A stretch of 64,000 nt of DNA from Plasmodium brasilianum. Its lineage: Eukaryota; Apicomplexa; Aconoidasida; Haemosporida; Plasmodiidae. Numbering within the stretch: the first letter of the stretch is position 1; the number at the start of each line of letters is the position of its first letter. Made by a program: the position numbers and the translations under genes. The stretch is taken from NCBI RefSeq assembly GCF_023973825.1, contig NW_027122924.1, forward strand, positions 269,001 through 333,000. The letters run 5' to 3'. This document shows positions 11,036 through 23,650 of this stretch, piece by piece. The notes under the pieces were generated by a model. That model ran no database searches. It saw only the letters and a program-made list of their open reading frames with translations, and was not told the DNA's origin.

Positions 11036-12342
11036 ATGAAATATACTGATGTTGAGAAAATAGAATCGAGGAATATACTTAGGAAGGGATTCATAAAATT
11101 TATATGCCACCATACAAAACCGTTCAATGTATTGTTTTTTAGTGCCTTATATTTGTTCATTCAAGTATGTTGAATATTTTGAAAGGGCCTCCAAAAGAAC
11201 TGCATAATGTGTGGTTCACGGTGCGGGTTCGTATATACGTATGTAAGTATATGCGTATGTAAGTATATACGTATGTACTTATATCTGAAATAACCATTTA
11301 AATGTGGCTTATTTTCAAATGTGGCTTATTTTCAAATGTGGCTTATTTTCAAATGTGCCTATTTTCAAATGTGCCTATTTTTAATTGTTCTTATTTTTAT
11401 GTGTACCTATTTTAAAATATCGCTTTATAGTGCATGTGTACGTATGAATGTGTAACACCGGAAATGAATTTATGTAACAAGAGAAACTTGAGAAACCTAT
11501 CAGAGTTAATTCTTAAAAAGCTAGAGCAGTTTATTGAATTTAATGACCAAAGGTTGTTAGAAGTTACGAGAGACATGAGGGTGCCAAAAACTTCTGGAAC
11601 TGTGGATGAGGATGAAAAAACCAAGTTCATGATGAGACAATACGAAAGGGGGAATATCAGCTACTGTAACAACTGCGGTAACTGTAATAACTGCAGCAAT
11701 AGCAGGAACAGTAAAAATGTAGACAACAGCTGTGAGGATAAAGATAACAAAAGGATAGATGAAGAAGAAAAACAGGACTCTATCGAGTCCGAACTTTTGT
11801 ATGATTGGCAAAATTTTGAAGAATTAACAGAGGAGGAGTTTAATAAAAGAATTATTAATTTGAGGGGTTATATAGATCACAATGAGATGTTTGTTTTATG
11901 GAATTATGTATATAATAAGGGGAAAAAAAAGTATTTAAATTTAAAGGAAGAGTTATGGAAAATATGTGAAAAATTATTAATGCAATATGATATATCAGAA
12001 GATTATATTATGAGAGAATGGAAAAAATTAAATACATATTTAAAAGATGAATTAATGAAAAAACAAAGAGATGATTTTATGGAATTAAAAATGTTTATAG
12101 ACTCAAATGATAATCTTCGTTGGGAATATGTAGCATTTATAATAGATAAAAATCAATCATGGGATGTTATAAAACATATGACAAAAGATAAACTGCAAAA
12201 TAAATTAGTTGAAAGCTTTGAGAAATATGCAGATCAAGCTCAAGAGAGGGAAATTGAAAAAACTCCAAAAACTGGAGCTAGAAGTGGTTCAGCAAACAAT
12301 AATAACGACGAACGTGAAATATTAGTGAGCAATGTATTATAA
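11036..12342 (+). CDS. PHIST (RAD-like) exported protein, two exons, 346 aa
   Basis: Exon 1 is 11036-11164 (43 codons) and ends in a recessed hydrophobic signal (NVLFFSALYLFIQ) at donor GTATGT. Exon 2 is 11431-12342, after acceptor TTTATAG, in phase 0. A canonical PEXEL, RNLSE, sits at residues 64-68, about 20 residues after the signal, as expected for plasmepsin V cleavage and export to the red cell. Residues about 173-320 form the PHIST domain (LTEEEFNKRI, FVLWNYV, conserved Trp of MREWKKL, RWEYVAFI, final helix LVESFEKY). Residues 121-130 carry an odd CxxCxxCxxC run, apparently from an AAC/TGC codon repeat. PHIST proteins act in the host cell, many at the cytoskeleton or Maurer's clefts; the specific role here is unknown. 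Closest by style to P. vivax fam-e/RAD. The intron holds a 17-bp minisatellite. Confidence 0.85.
11300..11382. repeat. 17-bp intron minisatellite (AAATGTGGCTTATTTTC)
   Basis: Three full copies and two shortened copies (AAATGTGCCTATTTTC) lie inside the intron of the 11036-12342 PHIST gene. Confidence 0.9.
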
Positions 12343-15300
12343 TAAAAATTAGGTAATTTTATGAAAAATTTGCATAAACGTTTTTGACATGAGTACATAT
12401 AGGCCGTTTGAAAAACTTAAAAATTTACGAATAACAGAAATGCATAAAATTGTAGCTATTTGGCGTGTGTTGTTGCTATACGTTTTTGTATGCACCCGCA
12501 CAAAATTGAGAAGATGAAGAGCTCAAAATGGAAAAAATTAATTTCTCCATTTTGCACTTACCTAGTATGTCCATTGCACTGAACAATTAAAAAGAAGAAA
12601 AAAAGAGAAAAAATAAAGACAAATTAAGGTAAACTCTTACGCATTCTTTTTTCTCAATTGTTCAATGCGTGCTTTTTTGTAATTTTTTGTATTTTGTTAA
12701 TTTTGTTGATTTGTTAATTTTGTTGATTTTGTTAATTCTGTTGATTTTATTGATTTTGTTAATTTTGTTCATTTCGTTGTAATTTTTTTTTTTTTTTTTT
12801 TGCTTCTTTTCCGTGTGGTGGAAATTGCGTTTCTTTAGAAAACAGAAATATAGATACAAATTTTACATTTTTTTTTAAAATTATTAACAAATATATAGTG
12901 GCATATGCTTGTATATGTATACAATATCATGTATGTAAACAAACGTACACCCTCAAATGAGAGAATATGTATGTATGTGCGTGAAAAAATTTATGTTAAT
13001 ATTACTCGACCCTTAAAGCTTTTCATATTAACAGTTAATAATGTTGCATAGTAAATTTGGTATAATCACCTGACTTATTCATGTGAAATGTGCCTTTTTA
13101 TATATTAATTTGCAGGAAAATATAATATTAAAGTAATAAATCAAGCACTTTTTTAAGTTATAAAAATGAGCTAACTGTTTTTTTGTCATATTTTTTAAAA
13201 TTTCTTACACAATTAATAATTACACAAACTGTGAAACTGCAATAACGGTGTATTTTGAGCAAACATATATATTATATATATATATATGTATATATATGTA
13301 TATATATGATTATGAAATTTTAGTAGTGTTAAATATACACTACTTTGCATGTGGGGATAAATTCGTTAAAAATATTCTGAACGTTCAGGTGAATAAAGAA
13401 TTGTACTAAAATATTTGTCATTAATCGATTAATATTTAATTTTCATTTTGGACATGTACTAACATCTAATGGGATATTAAAATAAAAAAGCCTATTCTGA
13501 GTTATTTACACCATTCTAGGAAACTTTTTTTTTTTTTTTATCCCTTGAAAAAAGGTTCTTTTGATTTAAAAATGAGGGTTATTAATAAGAAGGAAGAATA
13601 TGAAAAAATTAAAAATAAATATAAAGTAAAACAAAATAAAACTAGTATATGGTTTATCAGAATAAAAAAACAGTTATATATTATCACTACCTGTTAAAAA
13701 AAAAAAAAAAAAAAAATTTTTAATTAGGACAAGGAATTACACATGTGTTACAAACTCTCACTATTTTATGATACAAAAAAATGGTACATGACACCTATGT
13801 ATTTAACAAAATATAATATTATAAAATGTAAAAAGGGATGAAGAAAGAAATACTGAATTTATTACAACTGATTTGCTAATTCATTCTGAAAAAAATGGCT
13901 TTTTATAGTAGTATATTCAGGCACTATCGATATAAAAAAACTAATATGAAATATTAAGATAAAATTATACAACCTTTGTTTATAAAACTGTTGCTATTCA
14001 AAAAAAAAAAAATAGTAATAAATAATGCAAAATATTTCTGAATAAAATAGTTAAAATAATTTAAATATATGTTATTAACTTATTTTGGTGATAATTTTTT
14101 GTTGCAAATTTTATTGTACATTTATATCAATCTTGCAAAAGTGTAACTACCAATATTTTCTTCATGAATTTTTAATTATAAATAAAAAAAAAAAAAAAAA
14201 AAATAGGAGTAACAGAATAAAAAGGTTATCCCAGAAAATTTAAAAATATTTTCCAATACTTTTTATTTGTTTAGTAGATAAATGTTATGTGCTAAGGTTT
14301 GTTATTTTTTTTTCATGGGGATATTTGAATGGGGAGGAAGTAGAATTGTTCTAAAAAAAAAATTAAAATAAAATAGCGGTATAAATCCTTTTCATGATAA
14401 GCACATTGTTATGCTTAAAATTTATATGAAGGTTTGCTTGTATGAATGTATATATATTTATATGTATGTATGTATATATACATAATTTTTTTTTAATTTA
14501 GAAGAGTTATATACATTAAGAGTTCAAATATTTTTACTTTTTCGTAGCCGGAATACACAATTCACAGTGGCTTACAAACAACAAAGGTATTTGTAAAAAC
14601 ATAACTTGAAGTTGTAGTCATTCATGACTTCTTTTTCGTTTTATATTAATTTATTTATTCATTTTATTTTAATTAATTTTATTATTTTATTTTATCTTGC
14701 ACAATATTTTTATGGTGCTTCCAAATATTTCAAAAAATATTGCACGATAAATATACAATTTTTTATGAATTGTGTAATAAAGGAAAACTTCTACTTTTTT
14801 TAAGTGTATTATTTTGTATGTTGCATTCACTTATTTAAGAATGCAACGCACTATATTGTACAGCTTCGTTATTTTCGTGTGTATATATACACCCACACAC
14901 ATGTATTTACTATTATAATTTTTAGTATGCTTTTTATAAAGCTAAGATACATAATAATATAGTTTGACCAAGCAGAATTAACGATAACCGTATGTATATA
15001 TATATATATATATGTAATACGTAATCACTTATTAGTTTAAAAATTAAATAAAAGCTAGAAAAAAAAAAAAAATTTATTAAACTGCACTCAGGATAATAAC
15101 TTTTTATTGTAAAGAAGCTCTTACAAAAAGATTTTAAAATAAAAAAAAAAAAAAAAAATATATGCAAAAAATATAATAAAATAAGCAGGAATTTTCATCG
15201 AATTGGGAAAAAAATACATAGATTTGTAACTATATAAAAATGTTAAAAAATTTCGTTAACGTCGCTAGCCATATTTTTTTGTAATATTGGAAAAATAGTA

Positions 15301-16587
15301 TGAAAATTTTGCTTTACGTAAATATTAGTAACACCCAAGAAAATAATACAACTTATTAGCAGAAAAGGGAGAAAAACATATATATAAGCATTAAGTATAT
15401 ACATGCATATATATTTATATATATAAAATTTATGTGTGAGAGTATATGGGTATACGTACAAATATGTGCATATATATAGGCATTTTGTAGTTCATGTAAC
15501 TTCGTAGTTAATTTTTTATTTTATACAGTGAAATTAAATAGTCCGTGAAACTTAGTTTTATGAATATACGTTTATCTAACGGCTCTTTAATTTTTAAAAA
15601 TTTAACAGTAAGAGCCCTTCACATTTTGTTATTTTATTTTTTAAGGTTGAATGAAGATATATAATTTTGATTAGTTTAAACTAGAAAAAAAAATTTTTTT
15701 TTAATTTATTTCATTTTTTTTTTAAATACTTGTTTTTGAAATTATGATAAATGTGTATATTTATATATGTATAAAGCGACAACAAAACAGTAAGTATTTA
15801 TAATTGTTAAATCATTCATTATGTATAAAAATATACGCTGTAGAATGGAAGAATAAAAATAAAGAATATTGTTGTTCTACAAAACAATTCAAGCATTAAT
15901 ATTATTCTTTTAATAAATACAGTTTACTAATTTATGATGGTCCTATAAAAATGATGTTTTTTATTTAGATTTAAGGTTCATTTAACTTTTTCATAGTTTT
16001 ATCTTAAATTAAAAAAAAATATATATATAATTATTCTAAAAAAAAACTTGAAGAAAAGGATTTTTTTTTTTAATTTTTTTTTTATTTTATATATACATAT
16101 ATATGTAGTATATATTTATATGTATATTTATGTTTATGTTTATGTTTATAACTATATATAATTGCGTATATATATAACAATGCATATCTCAAAATTTTTA
16201 ATAAACACTTGATGGTCATTTTTGTTCTATTTTTGTTTTTTTAGGCACAACTTTTGGCTAATAATTTTAGTGATAATAATTAAATTCTTATGAACCTTTT
16301 TTTTTGGATTAATATTTTTTATGTTTTTTTTTTCCTCCTAAGGAGGGCATTTTAACTTAATTATTTTGATTATAATTGTTAAAAAATTTTTAAAACAACA
16401 CCCCTGTTATTTGATTATTGTAAATGTAGAAATATATATATATATATGTATCAATAATCTTAAATATATATTATATACTATATAATAGCTTGAATAAATC
16501 GCCCCTTTTCTTGTTATTTTTAAGATGAATTAAAAAAAAAATAAAAAACTTAACAATAAAATAATGCATCAACCTATTTATTAAAAT

Positions 16588-16618
<31 letters not shown>

Positions 16619-16645
16619 GTGAAAAAAGTAAAAGTTTTTAAAATA
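12343..16645. other. Intergenic region between PHIST genes
   Basis: No gene supported. It contains a TTTTGTTGATTTTGTTAA repeat (about 12690-12775), many poly-A/T runs and TA repeats. A 41-codon ATG frame at 13572-13697 starts after a T tract like an exon 1 but has no donor or partner exon, so it is not called. Confidence 0.55.
12690..12775. repeat. TTTTGTTGATTTTGTTAA-type repeat
   Basis: Alternating GTTGATTTT and GTTAATTTT 9-base units, about nine copies, followed by a poly-T tract. Confidence 0.8.
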
Positions 16646-17891
16646 ATGTCATCATATTGTAGTGATAGAAGAACGAGGTTTCTTTTTCTAAAGATACCTG
16701 TAACGTTAAATAGTATGATTAGAAAAAACTCTTTTGCAAGCACTTTAGAGGAGAGTAAAAAAAAAAAGGTTAATAAAAGGAATATGAGTAATAATTTAGT
16801 ATTTCTATCTATTTTTAACATATTGCTTTTTGGGTTATTATTTCGTTTAGAACAACAGGTAATATAGAAAAGGGTAAAAGGATAGAGCATACTTATGTTG
16901 CACCACAACGATGTTCGCGTTTTGTGCGTCTATCTTTGAGTAAATTATTATTAGTTAGTTGTAAGGTGTGAGTTATGAGTTGTGAGTTGTAAGGTGTGAG
17001 TTGTGAGTTGTAAGGTGTGAGTTGTAAGTTGTAAGTTGTGAGTTGTGCACTGTGTATTGTTAATTTTTTAATTTTTTTAATTGTTTTATTTCCTTTTTTT
17101 TTGTTGGTTCCTCCCTCATAAACATCCACATCTGCGCATTACAGGATAAAGATTTCAAGGAAAGCACTGAAAGTTTCAAAGCAGCGTTTAGCAATTTCAT
17201 TGGTTCAAGGAAACTGTCTGATAGATTTTTTGGAAAAACTGTGGATAACGAAAATGGTAACTTAGAAGAAGAGGAGGACATAGTGTTAAATAATAAGTTA
17301 GAATTAAAAGAACATAAAAATTACTATGTGCCATTAAATTATATAAATAATAATCTTAGTGAAACGTTTGAAGATACACCGAATTATGAAACTGTTAGAA
17401 AAAATGAAAAACAAAAAAAAAAAATTATAAATAATTGTGATTATGAACATTACGATGTAGATAATTTAGAATATCTTAGTGAGCTAACAGAAGATGATGT
17501 AAATAAAAGAATAATAAGTTTAGGCGAATATGTAGATGTTAAAGATATGTTTGTATTATGGAATTATACTAATGGTTTTGAGAGAATAAAATATATTAAC
17601 ATGCAGAAAAACATAATACAATATTGTGAAGATTTAGCAACTATTACTAATATACCAAGAAAAGTAAAAACTGAAGAATGGACAAAAGTTTATTATTTTA
17701 TGAAAGATGAACTTTTCTATAAAGAACGAGAATTCTATAAGGAATTTTATGATTTCCTTCAAAATGGTCCTTGTCAGACTAAAGTATTTGTTCAATTTAT
17801 AAATGATATGAAACTCGAATGGAGGAATTTTAGGAGGGGCATTAATAGTGTATGTATGGAGATGATAAATTCGGAGTTCAATTGCTACTAA
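16646..17891 (+). CDS. PHIST (RAD-like) exported protein, two exons, 319 aa
   Basis: Exon 1 is 16646-16858 (71 codons). It has a long basic N-terminus (MSSYCSDRRTRF, SKKKKVNKR) and then a recessed hydrophobic signal (LVFLSIFNILLFGLLF), ending at LEQQ and donor GTAATA. Exon 2 is 17145-17891, after acceptor CATTACAG. A PEXEL-like RKLSD (RxLxD) lies at residues 93-97. The PHIST domain covers about 183-315 (LTEDDVNKRI, FVLWNYTNG, EEWTKVYYFMKDEL, KVFVQFINDM). An ATG slightly upstream is absent; a GTG-started extension at 16619 is not a credible eukaryotic start. The protein probably enters the host cell after plasmepsin V processing; function unknown. The stop follows the last PHIST helix with almost no tail. 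The intron has a GAGTTGTGAGTTGTAAGGTGT repeat. Confidence 0.85.
16955..17050. repeat. Intron minisatellite (GTGAGTTGTAAG-like)
   Basis: GAGTTGTGAGTTGTAAGGT units with a 7-base sub-period (GAGTTGT/AAGGTGT) fill the middle of the intron of the 16646-17891 PHIST gene. Confidence 0.85.
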
Positions 17892-17980
17892 CATGCAGTT
17901 ACCAGGTGAGACAAGGGAGAATGCATTGGGGTGTTCATGTGCATATGGATGTATACATTTGTTCGTACGTACGTATGTAT

Positions 17981-18075
17981 GTACATATATATATGCTTGT
18001 ATTTGTACATATATATATGCTTGTATTTGTACATATATATATGCTTGTATTTGTACATATATGTACATGCTTGTA
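17981..18075. repeat. 24-bp minisatellite just 3' of PHIST gene
   Basis: Four copies of a unit containing GTACATATATATATGCTTG and TATTT; the last copy has drifted. It begins about 90 bases after the PHIST stop. Confidence 0.9.
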
Positions 18076-18337
18076 TGTATATTTAAGTGACAATAAGAAG
18101 AATGAATTTGAGTAGTACCCCTTTAGTTATTTTTTTCCATTTAGAACACTAAAAGAATTATTAAGATTTGAAGTTATACAACTGAGCCTGTAGTGGCAAG
18201 GACGCTGATATGTAACCCGGGGTACAATGCATACGTGTAGGGGTACTATATATGCATACCAACATATATGGTACATATGTGCATGAATGCATGTTGCCTA
18301 TTAACATAGTCATAAATGAAAGGCTTAATTTTTTTTT

Positions 18338-18428
18338 TGTTTATTTGTTTGTTTGTTTGTTTGTTTGTTTGTTTGTTTGTTTGTTTGTTTGTTTGTTTGT
18401 TTGTTTGTTTGTTTGTTCATTTGTTTGT
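18338..18428. repeat. (TTTG)n microsatellite
   Basis: About 20 uninterrupted GTTT units with one CATTTG variant near the 3' end. Translation gives FVCL or NKQT repeats, which are not genes. Confidence 0.95.
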
Positions 18429-20509
18429 GTGTTTATTTTCCTGATTTTAACTTCTCTATACTGTGTAACAGAAATTAAGAAAAAAAAAATTTCTTTACCA
18501 CTTTTTTTTTTTTGCAATATTTGTAAAAATGTTTGGACCTCCAACATATATATCTATATCTATATCTATATATATATGACCCAATTATAGGAATAAATGC
18601 TAATATATAAGGATATATAATTTGCTTTAGCTGGTTATGTCGCTCCGCATCATTTTCAAATTTTCGTTTAAGCTACATTTTAATCTTTTGCTTTAACTGA
18701 CGTAAAACATAACAGACATTTATTGTTCCTTTTTAACACTTCTTATAAATTAATGCGTAAACTGTTGAAGTGATACAAAATATACTATCACTGTTTTTTA
18801 CTGTATAAACAATGTTAAGGTGTGTTTTTGTATGTGGGAAAGGGGGGGGGAATTGAAAATCTGCAATTTTAGGTTCTTTAGATGTTTTTAATGTAAGAAA
18901 AATAGGCTTATAAAACGATATAAAAGTTGAGCATGTGCAGTTGTATTTTCAAATAACAGATTTAGCGAAATCATGTAGAATAACCATTCATTTGTGAAAA
19001 GAAAGAATTTTGAAAAGGTATTATTTATTTTCATTTTAAGAAGCAGTAAACTTGCTAATTGGGGGAAACACATAAATTATGACTTGCTTGAAGAGAGCTA
19101 CAGGTTTTTCTACATATATAGACGACTTAAGTTATCAGCTGAAAAATTTTTTAGCTCGAATAATGTGTAAATAGGAAATAAGCATATGACTACATGGTGT
19201 AACTTGTAAAGGTGAACCCATAGGAAAGGCACCTCATTATCGAATGTTTTAATGTGGTATTATGCATGAATAGATATACGCATGTACACATATACATACC
19301 ATATATACATATACGTATATATTCCCGCTCATTGGACACTTTGTGAGCCAAATATTTTGATAATGAAATATATGAATGCAAAATGGAGTGTTCACACAAC
19401 CCCTCGACTGACCCAAAAAATTATACCTGTGTTACTAAAGTGATAAGAGAACATTAACTAAGATCGTTTGAGGTACTATATGAAATTGTGATTTCAGGAA
19501 TAAATAGAAATGTACATATGTATATAGACATATGTGTGTCCATACGTGTCGAGCGAAAAATAAATAAGAAAAGAAAAAAAGGAAAACTCATTTTTATGGC
19601 ATTTAACTGCATTCAGCGCTTCTTCTCCCAATATTAGCGCATGTTTTCTGTTTTAAATTTATATAAGTACGCGCAAATGTGGGGACTCAAGTGTATGTAT
19701 AAGTGTATGCATAAATGTGTGCATTATTTATTTATTTTATTATTTATTTTTTTTTTTTTTGGAGGATCATGATAGGATGATACTGAAAAGATATGTTCAT
19801 TTTTAGTTTTTTTTCCTTTACCAAAAAATACGATTTACTCGTTTGAAAGATATGGGTAAAATGAAAAATAAAACGTGAATTGCAAAGTAGGAAATTATAT
19901 TCTTCATTTTAATTAAAATGATGATATTGCCTCCTTTTTCTCTCGGTTTCACTTAGAATATATATATAATAATATACATATACATATACATATAAATATA
20001 TATGTACATATGTATATACATATATAATACATATATATTATCTATTCAAATTATTCTATGTACTAGAATAATTTGTTATTTCTGGTAAAACAAAAAGTAC
20101 GCTTATCTAAATTATATGTGATATATATTTTTATATATCATTGCATGTAATTAGTAAGTCTGAAAATACACAATTATTCAAGGGAAATAATCTTATATAA
20201 AAGGTTAAGCCTGTATATACAGGTCGTACCCTTTTATTAACTCTTTGCGTGCATATTCGCTTATGTTTCGAAAAAAATGAGTATGCTAAATATGGTTTTC
20301 CAAAAAATATATATGGGTAGATGAATTTTGCGTGCACACCAGTCAGTCTTGGTGTTACCCTTACGACATAGTTCTTTCTAGGAGATTTGTGAAATTGATG
20401 TTTTATCTTTAGTTTATTTCAGTTTGCCACATTTGATTACATATGGTACATTGTGCTATTTTTATTTATATTTTTTTATTTCTGGAAATGTAAGCTAATA
20501 TGAATACAA

Positions 20510-21330
20510 TTATTTTTTTACGATGGTATAATTTTTCCTATATGAATTTGTTTCTTTATATCACGGCATTTTTCCCAGCATTGTAACTATATTTTGCTTA
20601 GTTTACCTGAAGATGATAACTAAAAAGTATGTTATGACAAAACCTGTAGGAACTAAGGAGTGTTTGGGGGAGGTGTATTAGCTATATCTCTGTACATTGT
20701 GTAAAAACGAAAGTTTTCCATAAAATAATTGACTTCTTTTATAAACAGTGTTTGTTTTGTTTTTTTGTTTTATTTTCTTAATATAATAAGTAATTCGTTG
20801 CATAACACTTCATAGTATAACCTATTTTAAGGTAAAAATATAAGCGGAATGACAATGAAAGAAAAATATGACGTATCTTTGTAAATAATTTTTTCGTTGT
20901 TTTGTCCTGAGTTGCCTTCTGTTGTTTTATTTTATTTTGTTGTATTTTACTATATTTTGTTTTAATGTATTTTATTTAGATTTATTTTTGTTTTATTTTG
21001 TTTTGCTTCATTTTGTTTTGCTTCATTTTGTTTTGCTTCATTTTGTTTTGCTTCATTTTGTTTTGCTTCATTTTGTTTTGCTTCATTTTGTTTTGCTTTA
21101 TTTTGTTTTGCTTCATTTTGTTTTGCTTTATTTTGTTTTGCTTCATTTTGTTTTGTTTTATTTTGTTTTGTTTCAGTTCGCTTTGATTTATTTTGCTTTA
21201 ATTTGGTTTGCTTTGTTTTACATCTCTTCCATTTTATTCATTTCCGCTTCACTATTTTTTAACTAGTTTGAGTAAATTTTTTAAATTAAAAAAGCAAGTC
21301 AAAATGAACAAAAGAAAATTAAAAATTTCA
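20510..21330. repeat. Segmentally duplicated upstream block (copy 1)
   Basis: Shares ordered landmarks with 24160-24760: TTACGATGGTATAATTTTTC, then ATGTTATGACA, then TATAGT and TTTTAAGGTAAAA, then a T-rich repeat array and an A-rich end. Both copies sit about 1.7-1.8 kb upstream of an intact PHIST gene (22331 and 25868), which fits duplication of gene plus flank. Confidence 0.5.
20995..21180. repeat. 15-bp minisatellite (TTTTGTTTTGCTTCA), about 12 copies
   Basis: Highly regular pentacodon-length unit with C-to-T drift at the 3' side. It is open in two plus frames only because the unit has no stop codon there; no protein is inferred. Confidence 0.95.
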
Positions 21331-22330
21331 GACCCGTTACTTTAGGAATGTAGACAAAGAGTAAAGATTTTGCAAGGCTAACGAAATTTTGTTAAATCAA
21401 AAATATTGATGATGGCACATTGATGACAAATTTGTAATTATTTTGCTTATTGTGCACTATATTTACATAAAAGAGAATATATATAAAATTGAAAACATAT
21501 AAAAAAAAAAAAAAAAAAATGAAGATTTTTAAGAGTGTTTATTTTTTTTTATGATAATAAAATATTCCAAAGTTAAGACACATTTTTACACTGAAATATG
21601 TAAGGTCATTTTATTTATTAGTTTGCTTGATTCTCTTTTTTTTTTTTTTTTTTCTTGTTTTTAATTATAAAAAGAAAATATAAGTTTCAAGGTTTTATGT
21701 AAATTGTCGGCCTTTTTAAAGGGTTGAAATGTTCATCATAAAATATGTTTGTATGTGTGTAAGTATTTATGCATTTAAGTTTTTACGTAAGTATTCACGT
21801 AATAAACTATGTATGTGTATCAATGAAAAAGTCCCTACTCTATTTGAAATAAAAAGAAAATAAAAGTTTGTATTTCTAATTTAACTGAAAAAAATGAAGG
21901 GGAACTGTTCTAAAAAAGATATAAACTTCGCGTTAGTTATGTAAAAGTACACGTAAATTTTGAAGGTTAATACCATCATGTATCTATGCGCCCTTGCATT
22001 ATTTTATTTGCAGTAATTGCATGTTTAAAAATGTACATATATATATATATACATATGAGTGAAACTCTTTCGTAAATTTTTTTTTCTTTTTTTCGTTGAT
22101 ACACAGAATTTAATTAATTTAATTTGTAAAATAAATTAATTTAATTTTTTTTTTTTTGTCATTTTGAAAATTTAAGGAGTAAAATTTTAATGATTGTGAT
22201 AATAAATTTATTTTTGTGTTACAAATTTCCTAGTTGCGAAGAACACAAGAAAACTAAAAAAAAAAAAAAAAGTTTTACTTTTCAACTACTTCAGGAATAG
22301 GAAATAAATTTTACGAAGGCTAAGAAAAGT

Positions 22331-23650
22331 ATGATGAGAAATTTTTTCTTTTCAAGACCTTTTAATTATACATTATTATGTCAAGTTTTATTATTTTTTT
22401 TACTACAAGTAAGAAGATAAAATGAAAAAGTTCATTCCTGCAACGTAGTTTCCTTATTTTCTTTTTTTCCATTAAATTACAGTGTGTTTATAATAGCACG
22501 AATGAGGGGGAAAAAATAGAGAAAAAAATAGAGAAAATATTAGAGAAAGAAATAGAGAAAAAAATAGAGAAAATATTAGAGAAAAAAATAGAGAAAATAT
22601 TAGAGAAAAAAATAGAGAAAAAAATAGAGAAAATATTAGAGAAAAAAATAGAGAAAAAAATAGAGAAAAAAATAGAGAAAAAATAGAAAAAAAAGAAAAC
22701 TGTTTTTCCATAATTTTCATACCCCTCTATAGATTAAACATATAAATGATCATATTGTAGCTGTAAAGTCATATCACAGCGATGTATGCTCAAGGAATTT
22801 AGCCCATTACAACCCCTTGAAATTCTATGAATTACAAATAAGCTCTTCCGAGGATGAGAATGAGAATGATGACGAGGATGAAGACCAGGTTGATGATGGC
22901 AATAAAGGTGATAATGTCAATAAAGGTGATGATGGCAATAAAGGTGATGATGGTAACAATGGCGATGATGGCAATAAAGGTGATGATGGTAACAATAACA
23001 ATGTTGATGAATTATTATTTAGTAAAGAACAACATGTATACCCTAGCTACTACGATAACAGAAATTATATGACATTTGATGGTGCTTCGAGGGTGTATGA
23101 TGTACCATATAATAAATACTTTAAAATGGCATGTAAGAACACTGGTAGTAGGAGAAAAAACTCATTTGGACGTAAAAATGATCATTTAATTTTACATTTG
23201 TTGGAGAAGTATATAGCAAAAAGGATAAAAAATCTAGGTGAATATGCTGATGAAGGGGAGATGTCTATTATATGGAATTATGTCCATAAGCATGAGAAAA
23301 AGAAATATTATAAAATGAGGAAAAAGTTGATGAAATATTATAAATGTTTAGCTTTTGTATGTGATATTCCGAAGGATGTTGAGAGGCGTATATGGTTGAA
23401 AATTACGGAATACATGTCACGTATATTTTTACGTTACGATAAAAACTTTTGTAAAATTGTGTATATTTACTTAGAAGATGGTAGAGCTGAGCGCTGGAGG
23501 TTTATGGAGTTTATAAATAAATACAGAGTAACACATATCAAATTCAGAATGATAATGTATAATTACTGGAAGGATAAAATAAATAAAAATTTTGAGGCCT
23601 ATCAAGAGAGGTGTAAGCAAATGGGGTTGAAAACTAGGCGCATTTGTTAA
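22331..23650 (+). CDS. PHIST (RAD-like) exported protein, two exons, 331 aa
   Basis: Exon 1 is 22331-22408 (26 codons), little more than a hydrophobic signal (LLCQVLLFFLLQ) ending at donor GTAAGA. Exon 2 is taken as 22733-23650, after acceptor CCTCTATAG, phase 0. An earlier acceptor at 22480 (AAATTACAG) would read into a Lys/Glu/Ile repeat that meets a TAG at about 22687, so the repeat is placed in the intron. The expected PEXEL position has RNLAH (47-51), lacking the acidic fifth residue. Residues about 77-115 are an acidic Asp/Gly/Asn/Lys repeat (GNKGDDGNNGDD), a species- or copy-specific insert. The PHIST domain spans about 182-325 (YIAKRIKNLGEY, MSIIWNYVH, RRIWLKI, RWRFMEFINKY). Function unknown; export is probable but less certain than for its neighbours. 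Confidence 0.8.
22506..22690. repeat. Intron minisatellite, 12-bp GAGAAAAAAATA / GAGAAAATATTA units
   Basis: About 15 purine-rich 12-base units alternate two versions inside the intron of the 22331-23650 PHIST gene. The last unit has six A instead of seven, which brings a TAG into frame if it were translated. Confidence 0.9.
22890..22998 (+). repeat. In-frame coding minisatellite (GGTGATGATGGCAATAAA)
   Basis: An 18-base unit encodes the six-residue GDDGNK repeat in PHIST exon 2, about six copies with NNG variants. It lies upstream of the PHIST domain. Confidence 0.9.

Larger units (their letters stand above)
17892..22330. other. Intergenic region between second and third PHIST genes
   Basis: No gene supported. 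It holds a 24-bp minisatellite (about 17981-18075), (TTTG)n (18338-18428), a 15-bp TTTTGTTTTGCTTCA array (20995-21180) and a run of nine G at about 18842. A block at 20510-21330 resembles 24160-24760, upstream of the next PHIST gene. Short minus-strand frames at 18888-20337 show no family features. Confidence 0.55.

Noticed and set aside
13572..13697. 41-codon ATG frame after a T tract, resembling a PHIST first exon
   Set aside because: It ends in a stop with no donor, its end is not clearly hydrophobic, and no PHIST exon 2 lies downstream.
16619..16645. GTG start extending the PHIST first exon by nine codons
   Set aside because: GTG starts are not expected in Plasmodium nuclear genes; the ATG at 16646 is a normal start.
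18888..20337. Several minus-strand frames of 60-70 codons
   Set aside because: No conserved motif, no splice signals that link them, and composition like the surrounding intergenic DNA.
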